From Cellulomonas sp. KRMCY2 (GTDB lineage: Bacteria; Actinomycetota; Actinomycetes; Actinomycetales; Cellulomonadaceae), in the NCBI RefSeq assembly GCF_000526515.1, contig NZ_JAGF01000001.1, positions 186,001-250,000 on the forward strand: DNA of 64,000 nucleotides, written 5' to 3'. The notes beneath the pieces were generated by a model. It had not been told where the DNA came from. It did not search any database and was given only the letters and a program-made list of their open reading frames with translations. The translations under genes were made by a program, and so were the position numbers. This document shows, in pieces, positions 1 to 9,288 of the stretch. How positions within the stretch are numbered: the stretch's first letter is position 1; each line of letters begins with the position of its first letter.

Positions 1-542
1 ATGTCGAAGCCCACGACCCCGCGCTCGCGGTTGGCCAGCGCCAGCTCGGCGATCTCCTGCCCGCGGTTCGCGTGCCGCATCGCCGTGACGATCTGACCGA
101 CCCGGATGCTCCGGCCGTTCTCGGCGGCCTCGACGACGCCCTGGGCCAGACCGTCCTGGACCGCGTCGACGACGTCCTGAAGGCTCAGTCCACCGCCGAG
201 GTGCTGCTCGGGGGCGTAGCGCTGCTCGGCGTACACCACGCCGTCGGCCGCGAGGTCGAGCACCGACTCACGGGCGACCCGGCTCAGGTTGTCGGCGGTC
301 TGCATGACCGCGATCGTGTGGTCGAACGTCTCCAGGTAGCGCTCGAGCGACCCGGAGTCCGCCGCCGCGACGAACCAGTCGCCGAGCTCCTCGACGTCCT
401 GGGTGGGCAGCGCGTGGCCGGACGCCTCGGCCAGCTCGATGATCGTCGCCGGCCGCGGGCCACCGTCGAGGTGGTCGTGCAGCACGACCTTGGGCAGAGC
501 GGCGATCGCCTCGGCCGTCAGGGAGTCAGTGGTACTGGTCAT
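1..542 (-). CDS. add: adenosine deaminase (3' end outside window)
   Basis: Deaminates adenosine and deoxyadenosine to inosine forms in the cytosol. Only the first 180 residues are visible; the gene runs leftward off the window edge. The start is the ATG at 542. Residues 22-28 read HDHLDGG, the amino-terminal zinc-binding H-x-H motif of the adenosine deaminase family. It is followed by the expected helical region with EQRYAPEQHLGGGLS, a typical early ADA segment. It is the last visible gene of a leftward set that also holds cytidine deaminase, thymidine phosphorylase and a nucleoside-type BMP ABC transporter, so its role is salvage of imported nucleosides. Family is secure; substrate is inferred. 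Confidence 0.9.
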   Translation of the reverse strand, partial: MTSTTDSLTAEAIAALPKVVLHDHLDGGPRPATIIELAEASGHALPTQDVEELGDWFVAAADSGSLERYLETFDHTIAVMQTADNLSRVARESVLDLAADGVVYAEQRYAPEQHLGGGLSLQDVVDAVQDGLAQGVVEAAENGRSIRVGQIVTAMRHANRGQEIAELALANRERGVVGFD

Positions 543-636
543 GGCACCACGCTAGTGGCCGCCCGCTGCGTCGGCGCGCCCGTCCGCCCGACAGCCCGGC
601 GACTCGGCAACCCGGCCACCCTGAGGTCGCGCCGGG

Positions 637-858
637 TCAGCCCTCGGGGTACTCGTCCGCCTCGTCCGGCGGCACGTCGATCGCCTGCTCGACGACGTCC
701 GGCTCGTCGGCCTCGTCGCGCAGGTCGGGCCGGGGCGCCGCGGGAACGTGCTCGGGGTCGACCGGCGTGGTCGAGCGGCTCGGCGCCGGGAGCTCGGCGT
801 CGTCGGGCGGGACGAGACCCGCGTCGGCCCACGAGCTGTCACCGGGGATCGTGCTCAT
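637..858 (-). CDS. small acidic protein of unknown function
   Basis: A 73-residue protein rich in Asp, Glu and Pro. I do not recognise a named domain. The ATG at 858 is preceded by a GGAGAGG ribosome-binding site, and codon use has the strong third-position GC bias of its neighbours, so I take it as a real gene. The sequence (starting MSTIPGDSSWADAGLVPPDD) has no membrane segment or cysteines and looks disordered. It lies between adenosine deaminase and a putative papain-fold protein, all on the same strand. No function can be assigned. Confidence 0.6.
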   Translation of the reverse strand: MSTIPGDSSWADAGLVPPDDAELPAPSRSTTPVDPEHVPAAPRPDLRDEADEPDVVEQAIDVPPDEADEYPEG

Positions 859-969
859 CGCAGCCACCTCTCCAACGGGGCCCACCGTGCGCCGTCCGCC
901 GCTGACGACGGACCGGACCTGTGCCTCCATCGTGTAACCCTGCCGGGCCGCGCGCCAGTCCCCCGCGGG

Positions 970-1923
970 TCAGAGCTCCGGCAGCACGGCCCACGTCAGG
1001 TGGTGCCAGTGTCCGAGCGCGGGCACCGGGACGCCACCGGCCACCAGGACGGCGACCGGCACGTCCGCGATCCGTCCGGACCCCGGCTCCCAGATGGTCA
1101 GACCGTCGGTCGTCCGGCCCATGACCAGCACGAGGTGCCGCGGGACAGCTGTCGACCACCCGCGGGAGGTGTCCCCGCCGCTGTACAGCGGCACGGGCAC
1201 GCCGCGGTCGACTGCCGCTGCCACCTCGACCAGGACGCCCGACAGGTGCGCCTCGTCGGTGTCGTCGAGCATCTCGTGCCGGAAGTACAGGCCGGCGTAG
1301 CGGGCCGTCCGGGCCGCACCCCACGGCGGCGTGCCGAAGGCGGCGGGCCACGGCAGGCCCAGCAGCCCACCGGCGTTGCTGCGTCGCTTGAGCACCTGCT
1401 GGAGCCGGGCGAACCGGTGCTCGACCGGCGCGTCGGCCAGCTCGGCGAGGCGGTCCGGCGGTGCGGCGGCGAGCTCGGTCGGCCGGGCCACGTCCAGGAC
1501 CGTGCCGGTGGCGAGCCAGAGCGCGAGCGCCGGGTCACCGGCCGCGTTCAGCATGGCGAGCACGGCCGAGCCACAGGTCGTACGGTCGGTCTGTCGACCG
1601 GCCGTGGCCAGCCGCCGGACGGGGTCGACGACGGCGGCCCGGACCGGACCGCTCAGCCCGGCCCAGACGCCTGCCATCTCGGTGACCGCGTCGAGGGACC
1701 ACGTGGCGGCCAGGGTCCGCTCGAAGGCCGCAACCGCGTCCGGGCCGTCGGCCGCGGCGAGCACCGCGTCGTAGCGCCGGCCGGCCGCGACCGGCATCAA
1801 CGACCGCGCCCTGGCCGCGGTCGCCGACGCGAGACCCCCCTGGACCTCCGCCGTGCGCGGGCCTGCGACCCTGGTCGACCCGAATCCGGCCCGCCGCAGG
1901 ATCGTGGTCAGCTGGCGTCCCAT
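970..1923 (-). CDS. hypothetical protein with C39-like cysteine peptidase pattern
   Basis: A 317-residue protein encoded 5 bases after the thymidine phosphorylase stop, probably in the same transcript. Around residue 118 the segment TTCGSAVLAML resembles the catalytic cysteine helix of papain-fold C39-like peptidases. Near the C-terminus PRHLVLVMG followed by IWEPGSG resembles the catalytic histidine strand and the following acidic turn of that fold. No signal peptide or membrane segment is visible. The match is a pattern seen by eye, not an alignment, so the peptidase assignment is tentative. It may instead be a non-peptidase protein with the same fold. Its position in a nucleoside salvage operon is unexplained. 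Confidence 0.6.
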   Translation of the reverse strand: MGRQLTTILRRAGFGSTRVAGPRTAEVQGGLASATAARARSLMPVAAGRRYDAVLAAADGPDAVAAFERTLAATWSLDAVTEMAGVWAGLSGPVRAAVVDPVRRLATAGRQTDRTTCGSAVLAMLNAAGDPALALWLATGTVLDVARPTELAAAPPDRLAELADAPVEHRFARLQQVLKRRSNAGGLLGLPWPAAFGTPPWGAARTARYAGLYFRHEMLDDTDEAHLSGVLVEVAAAVDRGVPVPLYSGGDTSRGWSTAVPRHLVLVMGRTTDGLTIWEPGSGRIADVPVAVLVAGGVPVPALGHWHHLTWAVLPEL

Positions 1924-1928
1924 GGCAC

Positions 1929-3233
<1,305 letters not shown>

Positions 3234-3254
3234 CGGATGCCCCTCATGCTCGTG

Positions 3255-3674
3255 TCACGCTCGTTCGACGAGGTCGTCCGGGCCGAAGGCGTCCGGCAGG
3301 ACCTCGCTCATGGACCTGATGCCGCTGACGGTCTCGACGAGCAGCGCGGCGCCGCCGTGCTCCCACAGCAGCTGGCGACACCGCCCGCAGGGCATCAGGA
3401 CGTTGCCGTGCCCGTCGACGCACGTGAAGGCGACCAGCCGGCCGCCGCCGGAGGCGTGCAGGGCGCTGACCAGGCCGCACTCCGCGCACAGCCCCACGCC
3501 GTAGGACGCGTTCTCGACGTTGCAGCCCACCACGATGCGACCGTCGTCGACCAGGGCGGCCGCACCGACCGGGAACACCGAGTACGGCGCGTACGCCTTG
3601 GCCATGACCTCGCGGGCCGCAGCCTGCAGGGCCGCCCAGGGGATCTCCGGGGCGACGTCCTGCTCCCGACCCAT
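3255..3674 (-). CDS. cdd: cytidine deaminase
   Basis: Converts cytidine and deoxycytidine to uridine forms. The 139-residue protein is the short, tetrameric type. Zinc and catalytic residues are visible: C63-A64-E65 in the GLCAECGLVSALHA segment, and C96 and C99 in PCGRCRQL. NVENASYGVG (residues 52-61) is the substrate-binding segment. I place the start at the ATG at 3674, eleven bases after the upstream permease stop; a longer in-frame extension exists but would overlap the permease gene. It is co-oriented and tightly spaced between the nucleoside permease and deoA genes, so it is part of the salvage operon. Confidence 0.95.
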   Translation of the reverse strand: MGREQDVAPEIPWAALQAAAREVMAKAYAPYSVFPVGAAALVDDGRIVVGCNVENASYGVGLCAECGLVSALHASGGGRLVAFTCVDGHGNVLMPCGRCRQLLWEHGGAALLVETVSGIRSMSEVLPDAFGPDDLVERA

Positions 3675-3685
3675 GGCTGGCCCCC

Positions 3686-4984
3686 TCACTTGACGTACGG
3701 GATGCCCTCGGACGCCGGGGCGCGAACGCGTCCGACGAGCCCGGCCACCGCGAAGATCGTCGCCAGGTACGGCAGCATCGCCAGGAACTGGCTCGGCACC
3801 GGGGAGCCCAGGTTGTTGAGCACCTGGCGCAACGAGTCCGCGAACCCGAACAGCAGCGCCGCGGCCAGCGCACCCTTGGGGCTCCACCGACCGAGGATCA
3901 TCGCGGCGAGGGCGATGTAGCCCTTGCCCGAGGTGAGCTCCTTGGTGAAGGCGAGACCCGCGGCCACGAGTGCCGCACCACCGAGACCGGCGACCGCGCC
4001 GCCCAGCACGGTGTTGCGCACCCGGGTGCGGTTGACCTTGATACCGACGGTGTCGGCGGCCTTGGGGTGCTCACCGACGGCGCGCATCCGCAAGCCCCAC
4101 CGACTGCGGAAGACCATCACCTGGAGCACGGCCACCACGACGTACATCAGGTAGATGACCAGGGAGTGGTTGAACAGCACCGGGCCGATCACGGGGATCT
4201 GCGAGAGCACCGGGATCGGCAGGGTGGGCAGCCGTGGCGGGGAGTTCAGGGTCTGCGGGTTCTGCGTGAGGATCGTCGAGAACAGGTAGTTCGTCAGGCC
4301 GATCACCAGCACGTTGAGCACCACGCCCACGATGATCTGGTCGATCCGGTAGCGGACCGCGAACATCACCAGGAGCAGGCCGACGAGCGCCCCGGCGAGC
4401 GGCGCGGCGATCATCCCGGCGTACGGCGACCCGGTCACGCTCGCGACGACGACGGCGAGGAACGCGCCGGCGAGGAGCTGGCCCTCGATCGCGATGTTGA
4501 TGATGCCGGAGCGCTCGCAGAGCAGCCCCGCCAGCGAACCGAAGATCAGCGGGACGGAGAGCGCGAGCGCACCGGTCAGCAGGACGGTCAAGGGCAGTGC
4601 GTTGACGTTGCCCGCCATCACCCACACGAGGAAGGCCAGCAGCACGAGCCCGCCGAAGGCGATCGTCACCCAGGTCGGGATCTTGCGGCGATGCGCCGTG
4701 AGCCAGGTGGCCCAGACGGCCAGCCCGAGCGCGACCAGGGAGACCAGCAGAGCGGTGGTCCGCGACGGCACACCGAACGGCGCGATCGTCACGAAGTCCC
4801 GGGAGGCGGCCACGATGAACCGGGTCGTGTCCTGCGCCGGCGTGAGCAGCGCGAAGAAGACCAGCGAGATGATGCCGAGCGCCAGGTAGATGATCGGCCC
4901 TCGCCAGACGATCTTCGCCTGGACACCCGGGCCCGAGGCCTGCTCGACCGCATCCGACGGCGAGAGCGTGGTCTGCGTGCTCAT
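3686..4984 (-). CDS. nucleoside/sugar-type ABC transporter permease 2
   Basis: A 432-residue inner-membrane permease of the BPD_transp_2 family that works with BMP-type binding proteins (the NupQ/YufQ side of nucleoside importers). The N-terminus has extra membrane segments (about residues 28-50, 85-140) before the core, which includes GLLCERSGIINIAIEGQLLAG (written here in two parts: GLLCERSGIIN and IAIEGQLLAG), typical of this family. The ATG overlaps the stop of the partner permease by four bases (ATGA), so translation is probably coupled. Together with the partner permease it forms the membrane channel for nucleoside import. Substrate is inferred from neighbours. Confidence 0.9.
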   Translation of the reverse strand: MSTQTTLSPSDAVEQASGPGVQAKIVWRGPIIYLALGIISLVFFALLTPAQDTTRFIVAASRDFVTIAPFGVPSRTTALLVSLVALGLAVWATWLTAHRRKIPTWVTIAFGGLVLLAFLVWVMAGNVNALPLTVLLTGALALSVPLIFGSLAGLLCERSGIINIAIEGQLLAGAFLAVVVASVTGSPYAGMIAAPLAGALVGLLLVMFAVRYRIDQIIVGVVLNVLVIGLTNYLFSTILTQNPQTLNSPPRLPTLPIPVLSQIPVIGPVLFNHSLVIYLMYVVVAVLQVMVFRSRWGLRMRAVGEHPKAADTVGIKVNRTRVRNTVLGGAVAGLGGAALVAAGLAFTKELTSGKGYIALAAMILGRWSPKGALAAALLFGFADSLRQVLNNLGSPVPSQFLAMLPYLATIFAVAGLVGRVRAPASEGIPYVK

Positions 4985-6213
4985 GCGCGGGCCTCCTTCA
5001 TCGAGTAGCCGAAGAGCTGGGCGACCCGGTGGACCACCGAGAGCTCACGGACCAGGACGGGTGCCGCGATGAGCAGCACGATCGAGGCCTGGATCACGAG
5101 CACGATGTCGATCGGGGTGTTCGCCGAGGTCTGCATCAGGGGCGAGCCGGCGCGCAGCGCGCCGAACAGCAGGGCTGCGAGCACCGTCCCGAGCGGCTTG
5201 GACCGTCCGAGCAGCGCGACAGTGATGGCGTCGAAGCCGATCGACCCGGCACTGCCTGCCTGCAGCGTCTTGTCCGTGCCGAGGATCTGCGCAGCGCCGC
5301 CGAGCCCGGCCAGCCCACCGGCGGTGAGCATGACCAGGACGAACACGAGGTTCACCCGGATGCCCGCGGTGCGTGCGGCGCGCTGGTTGGCGCCGACCGC
5401 CCGGAACTGGAAGCCGAGCACGGATCGCTCCATCAGCCACCACACGGCCACTGCGGCGAGCAGCGCGATGACGAAGCCGAGGTGCAGCCGGAAGCTCGGC
5501 CCGAGCAGCAGCGGGAAGGCCGCGGTCGAGGCGACCGCCGGGGAGATCGGCCGGCTGCCACCCTGGGCGAGCAGGCTCGTGGTGAGCAGGTAGGAGACCA
5601 GGTAGAACGAGATCGAGTTGAGCATGATCGTCACGATCACCTCGTTGGCGCCGGTCCTGGCCTTGAGGAAGCCGGCGATACCGGCCCACAGACCGCCGAC
5701 CAGCAGGGCCGCGAGCATCGCGAGGACCATGTGCAGCCCGGCGGGCAGTGTGACGGTGATGCCGACCCAGGTGGCAGCCGCCGCCCCGACGAGCACCTGG
5801 CCCTGGGCGCCGATGTTGAACAGCCCTGAGCGGAAGCCGACGGCGAGGCCGAGACCGGCGAAGATCAGCGGCACGGAGGCCGTCATCGTCTCGGTGATCG
5901 GCCGGATCCGCCGGACGCCGGACGCCTGGTAGTCGAACACGGCGCCACGGAACAGCGACGAGTACGCCGAGTAGATCGAGTCCCACGCCGCGCCGAAGAA
6001 GTCCCCCGGCCGGGCGAACAGGTACGAGGCCGAGGACTGGACCTCGGCGTTCGCCGCGGCGATCAAGATCGACGAGAGCAGCAGCGCCATGATCACCGCG
6101 AGGACGATCGTCAGCCAGGAGGCGTCGAGGCCCTGGTGCAGCAGGCTGCGCCGCTCCGTCGTCTCCGGTGGTGGCGTCGCCGACGGTGCGACGAGCGTGT
6201 CGGTCGCGCTCAC
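4981..6213 (-). CDS. nucleoside/sugar-type ABC transporter permease 1
   Basis: A 410-residue BPD_transp_2 permease, counterpart of NupP/YufP. A membrane segment near residues 33-53 is followed by an extracellular-looking stretch with RPGDFFGAAWDSIYSAY, then the conserved GLAVGFRSGLFNIGAQGQVL region and further membrane helices. It overlaps both neighbours by four bases, upstream with the ATPase gene and downstream with the second permease, giving a tightly coupled ATPase-permease-permease block. Such heterodimeric permeases with one fused-domain ATPase and a BMP lipoprotein import purine and pyrimidine nucleosides in Gram-positive bacteria. Confidence 0.92.
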   Translation of the reverse strand: MSATDTLVAPSATPPPETTERRSLLHQGLDASWLTIVLAVIMALLLSSILIAAANAEVQSSASYLFARPGDFFGAAWDSIYSAYSSLFRGAVFDYQASGVRRIRPITETMTASVPLIFAGLGLAVGFRSGLFNIGAQGQVLVGAAAATWVGITVTLPAGLHMVLAMLAALLVGGLWAGIAGFLKARTGANEVIVTIMLNSISFYLVSYLLTTSLLAQGGSRPISPAVASTAAFPLLLGPSFRLHLGFVIALLAAVAVWWLMERSVLGFQFRAVGANQRAARTAGIRVNLVFVLVMLTAGGLAGLGGAAQILGTDKTLQAGSAGSIGFDAITVALLGRSKPLGTVLAALLFGALRAGSPLMQTSANTPIDIVLVIQASIVLLIAAPVLVRELSVVHRVAQLFGYSMKEARA

Positions 6214-7805
6214 GGTGTCTCCTCCTGCACTGTCGGCGAGGCCGCGTCACGGTCGGCGGCGCCCATCACGGTCTGGTGCTCTGCTGCGGTGCGTTGCGCG
6301 GTCTCCGGCGGTGCGCCGGCCATCATCAGGCCGAGCACGTCGCGTGCGGTGCCGCCCGGCACCACACCGATGATCTTGCCGCGGTACATCACAGCGATCC
6401 GGTCGGCGAGCGCGAGCACCTCGTCGAGCTCGGTCGAGACGATCACCACCGGGGTGCCGATGTCTCGCTCCGCGACGATCCGCTTGTGCACGAACTCGAT
6501 CGAGCCGACGTCGAGCCCACGCGTCGGCTGGGAGGCGACGAGCAGCCGCAACGGACGGGACATCTCCCGTGCCAGCACGACCTTCTGCTGGTTGCCGCCC
6601 GACAGGGTGCTGACCGGGTCCTGCACCGAGGTCAGCCGGACGTCGAACTCCTCCGAGCGCTGAACGGCGTTGGTCGCGACGCGCGCCGGGCTGAGCGAGC
6701 CCGCCCGGGCGAACGGCGGCTGGCCGTGCATGTCCAGGATGAGGTTCTCGGCGACCGAGAACGAGGAGATCAGGCCGTCGGTGCTGCGGTCCTCCGGCAC
6801 GAAGCCGACGCCGGCCCGGAGCACGCCGTCGACGCTGCTGCCCAGCAGCTCGTGCCCGTCGAGCATGATCGAGCCGCCGGTCGCGCGCCGCAACCCGAGG
6901 ATCGTCTCGACCAGCTGGGACTGCCCGTTGCCCTGCACGCCGGCGATCGCCAGGATCTCGCCGCGGTGCACGTCGAACGAGATGCCGTCGACGACCCGTG
7001 CGCCGTTCGGCTCGATGACCGTCAGGTCGGTCACCTGGAAGGTCGCGTCGCCCGGCTGGGCAGGGTCCTTGTCGACGCCGAGGTCCACCGTGCGTCCGAC
7101 CATGAGGGAGGCGAGGTCGGCCTCGCTGTCCTGCGGCTTCGCGGTCCCGACGACCTTGCCGCGGCGGATCACCGTGATCCGGTCGGCGACGGCGCGGACC
7201 TCGCGCAGCTTGTGGGTGATGAAGACGATGGAGGTCCCCGCGTCCTTGAGCTGGCGCATGATGCCGATCAGCTCGTCGGTCTCCTGGGGGGTGAGCACCG
7301 CGGTGGGCTCGTCGAGGATGAGCACCTTGGCGTCACGGCTCAGGGCCTTGATGATCTCGACCCGCTGCTGGACGCCGACCGGGAGGTCCTCGATCAGGGC
7401 GTCCGGGTCGACGTCGAAGCCGAACCGGTCGGAGATCTCGCGGACCAGGCGACGGGCCTTGGCCAGGTCGATCAGCCCGCCGAAGCCGGTCGTCGGCTCG
7501 TGGCCCATGACGACGTTCTCGGCCACCGTGAAGACCGGGACGAGCATGAAGTGCTGGTGCACCATGCCGATGCCCGCGGCCATGGCGTCACCGGGGCCGA
7601 CGAATCGCACCGGCACGTCGTCGACGAGGATCTCGCCCGCATCGGGGTCGTAGAGCCCGTACAGGACGTTCATCAAGGTGGACTTGCCTGCACCGTTCTC
7701 GCCGAGCAAGGCGTGGATCTCGCCCTCGTCGAACGTCAGATCGATGGAGTCGTTGGCCACCAGCGGTCCGAAACGCTTGGTGATCCCCCGCAGTTCGAGC
7801 TTCAT
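6210..7805 (-). CDS. nucleoside-type ABC transporter ATP-binding protein (two ABC domains)
   Basis: A 531-residue ATPase with two ABC modules (RbsA/NupO type). The first module is complete: Walker A GENGAGKSTLMNVLYG near residue 36, signature LPVGVQQRVEIIKAL, Walker B LILDEPTAVLTP. The second has a degenerate Walker A (GVQGNGQSQLVETILG, lacking the GKS/T) but a good signature LSGGNQQKVVLAREM. That asymmetry is normal in this family. I use the ATG at 7805, which has GGAAGG a few bases upstream; an ATG at 7823 would place that site inside the gene. A GC hairpin lies between this gene and the upstream BMP gene. Confidence 0.93.
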   Translation of the reverse strand: MKLELRGITKRFGPLVANDSIDLTFDEGEIHALLGENGAGKSTLMNVLYGLYDPDAGEILVDDVPVRFVGPGDAMAAGIGMVHQHFMLVPVFTVAENVVMGHEPTTGFGGLIDLAKARRLVREISDRFGFDVDPDALIEDLPVGVQQRVEIIKALSRDAKVLILDEPTAVLTPQETDELIGIMRQLKDAGTSIVFITHKLREVRAVADRITVIRRGKVVGTAKPQDSEADLASLMVGRTVDLGVDKDPAQPGDATFQVTDLTVIEPNGARVVDGISFDVHRGEILAIAGVQGNGQSQLVETILGLRRATGGSIMLDGHELLGSSVDGVLRAGVGFVPEDRSTDGLISSFSVAENLILDMHGQPPFARAGSLSPARVATNAVQRSEEFDVRLTSVQDPVSTLSGGNQQKVVLAREMSRPLRLLVASQPTRGLDVGSIEFVHKRIVAERDIGTPVVIVSTELDEVLALADRIAVMYRGKIIGVVPGGTARDVLGLMMAGAPPETAQRTAAEHQTVMGAADRDAASPTVQEETP

Positions 7806-7915
7806 GGCCTCGTTGCCTTCCACGTCGTCGCGTGCGCCGACCCTGTCGCTGGTGGTGCTGGAACCGACACTAGTGATCCCGCGGTGGCTCGGGGCCGGGC
7901 GCGGACCGACAGGCC

Positions 7916-7949
7916 GGTGGCCCGGGACGTCGTGACGCCCCGGGCCACC
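7916..7949 (-). terminator. hairpin between BMP lipoprotein and ABC ATPase genes
   Basis: A perfect 11-bp inverted repeat (GGTGGCCCGGG / CCCGGGCCACC) with a 12-base loop starts 27 bases downstream of the BMP lipoprotein stop and lies 110 bases before the ATPase start. No T-tract follows, so it may be a partial terminator or an mRNA-stabilising stem that lets the binding protein be made in excess over the transporter. Confidence 0.6.
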
Positions 7950-7975
7950 GCACCTTCATACGTCGAGCTGGTCGA

Positions 7976-9112
7976 TCACTCCGTCGGGGTGGCCGACGGC
8001 GACTCGACGACGAGCTCACCCGAGATGATCTGCTCGCGCAGGGTGTCGATCATGGCAACGAGCTCCGGGGCCGCGGTGGCCTCGAAGTCGTGCAGCGGCG
8101 CCAGGTCGACGCCACCGTTCTCCAGCGTGCCGACGTACGGGTCGGAGGTGTAGCTGCCCTCGACCGCGGCGGAGACGGTGTCGAACACCGAGGTGCCGAT
8201 CTGCTTGATCACCGAGGTGAGCAGCAGGCTCTTGTACTGCTCGTTCGACGCCTGCAGGTAGCCGTCGGAGTCGACCCAGATGACCGAGACGCCCTCGGCC
8301 TGGGAGGCCGCGTTGAGCGAACCCGCACCGACCGGGCCGGCGACGGGCAGGATGACGTCCGCACCGGAGGCGATGAACTGCTCGGTCGTGGTACGGCCGG
8401 CCTCGGTGTCGGAGAAGTTACCGATCATCGAGCCGTTCTGCGCTGCCTTGTCCCAGCCGAGGACGGCCACCGCGGTGCCGTTGTCCTCGTTGTACTTCTG
8501 GACACCGTCGAAGAAGCCGTCCATGAAGATCGTGACCGACGGGAACGGCATGCCGCCGTAGGTCGCGACGGTCCCGGTCTTGGTGGTGCCGGCAGCCAGG
8601 TAGCCGGCGAGGAAGGCGGCCTCCTGGGTGTTGAAGAGCAGCGGCTTGGCGTTCGGCAGGGTCACCGGGCTGAAGTCGGCGGCCGAGAACGCGCTGTCGA
8701 CCAGGGCGAAGTTGATGTCCGGGTTCGCCTCTGCGGCGGCCTGGACAGCGTCCTCGAGGGCGAAGCCGACACCGATGATGAGGTCGCAGCCCTCCTGGAC
8801 CATCGAGTCGACGTTGCCGACGTACTGGCCCGGGTCAGCGGACTCGGCGGTCTTCATCGTGATGCCCAGCTCGGTCTCGGCCCGCTGAAGGCCCTCGTAG
8901 CCGGACTGGTTGAACGAGGCGTCGTCGAAGCCGCCCTCATCGGAGACCATGCATGCGGTGTAGTCGACGACCTCTTCCGCAGGGGCGGTCGTCTCCTCGC
9001 CCGCAGGTGCTTCGGTCGTCTCTTCGGGGGTCTCCTCCGGAGCGGCCGAACATGCTGTCAGTGCGAGGATCGTCGCGGTGGCAAGCACCGCTGCTCGAGT
9101 CAGTCTCTTCAC
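7976..9112 (-). CDS. BMP-family nucleoside-binding lipoprotein
   Basis: A 378-residue substrate-binding lipoprotein of the BMP/PnrA family, the extracellular receptor for the downstream ABC transporter. The N-terminus MKRLTRAAVLATATILALTAC is a lipoprotein signal with lipid-carrying cysteine C21. An acidic Glu/Thr/Pro linker follows, then the BMP fold beginning YTACMVSDEGGFDDASFNQSG (split: YTACMVSDEGG, FDDASFNQSG), with Asp and Phe/Asn residues typical of PnrA nucleoside pockets. Later segments GVGFALEDAVQAAAEANP and GADVILPVAGPVGAG fit the family. It is the first gene of the nucleoside salvage operon. Nucleoside specificity is inferred from cdd, deoA and add in the same operon. Confidence 0.93.
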   Translation of the reverse strand: MKRLTRAAVLATATILALTACSAAPEETPEETTEAPAGEETTAPAEEVVDYTACMVSDEGGFDDASFNQSGYEGLQRAETELGITMKTAESADPGQYVGNVDSMVQEGCDLIIGVGFALEDAVQAAAEANPDINFALVDSAFSAADFSPVTLPNAKPLLFNTQEAAFLAGYLAAGTTKTGTVATYGGMPFPSVTIFMDGFFDGVQKYNEDNGTAVAVLGWDKAAQNGSMIGNFSDTEAGRTTTEQFIASGADVILPVAGPVGAGSLNAASQAEGVSVIWVDSDGYLQASNEQYKSLLLTSVIKQIGTSVFDTVSAAVEGSYTSDPYVGTLENGGVDLAPLHDFEATAAPELVAMIDTLREQIISGELVVESPSATPTE

Positions 9113-9288
9113 GTCGTACTCCTGTAGTTGTCTTCTCGACGCCGTGCCATCCCAGACGCAGGACCGTCTCCCTCGCGTCGACGATGGCGCCGGCGGGGAG
9201 CAGGCCGCACCTGGTCGGCTGCTGTACCTCGCACACTATCGGCGCTCAGGTCACCCACGTGTTACCGGCCGGTACGGATCGGGGGTTG
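9113..9288 (-). promoter_or_regulatory. promoter region of the nucleoside operon with a perfect palindrome
   Basis: This 176-bp gap upstream of the BMP gene is the only sizeable non-coding space before the operon, so it should hold its promoter. A perfect 12-bp palindrome TACCGGCCGGTA lies at 9263-9274, about 150 bases before the start, and could be an operator. I cannot assign -35/-10 boxes with confidence. Confidence 0.35.

Noticed and set aside
8090-9127. Long plus-strand frame opposite the BMP lipoprotein gene
   Set aside because: Antisense shadow; the minus-strand protein has a signal peptide and family motifs.
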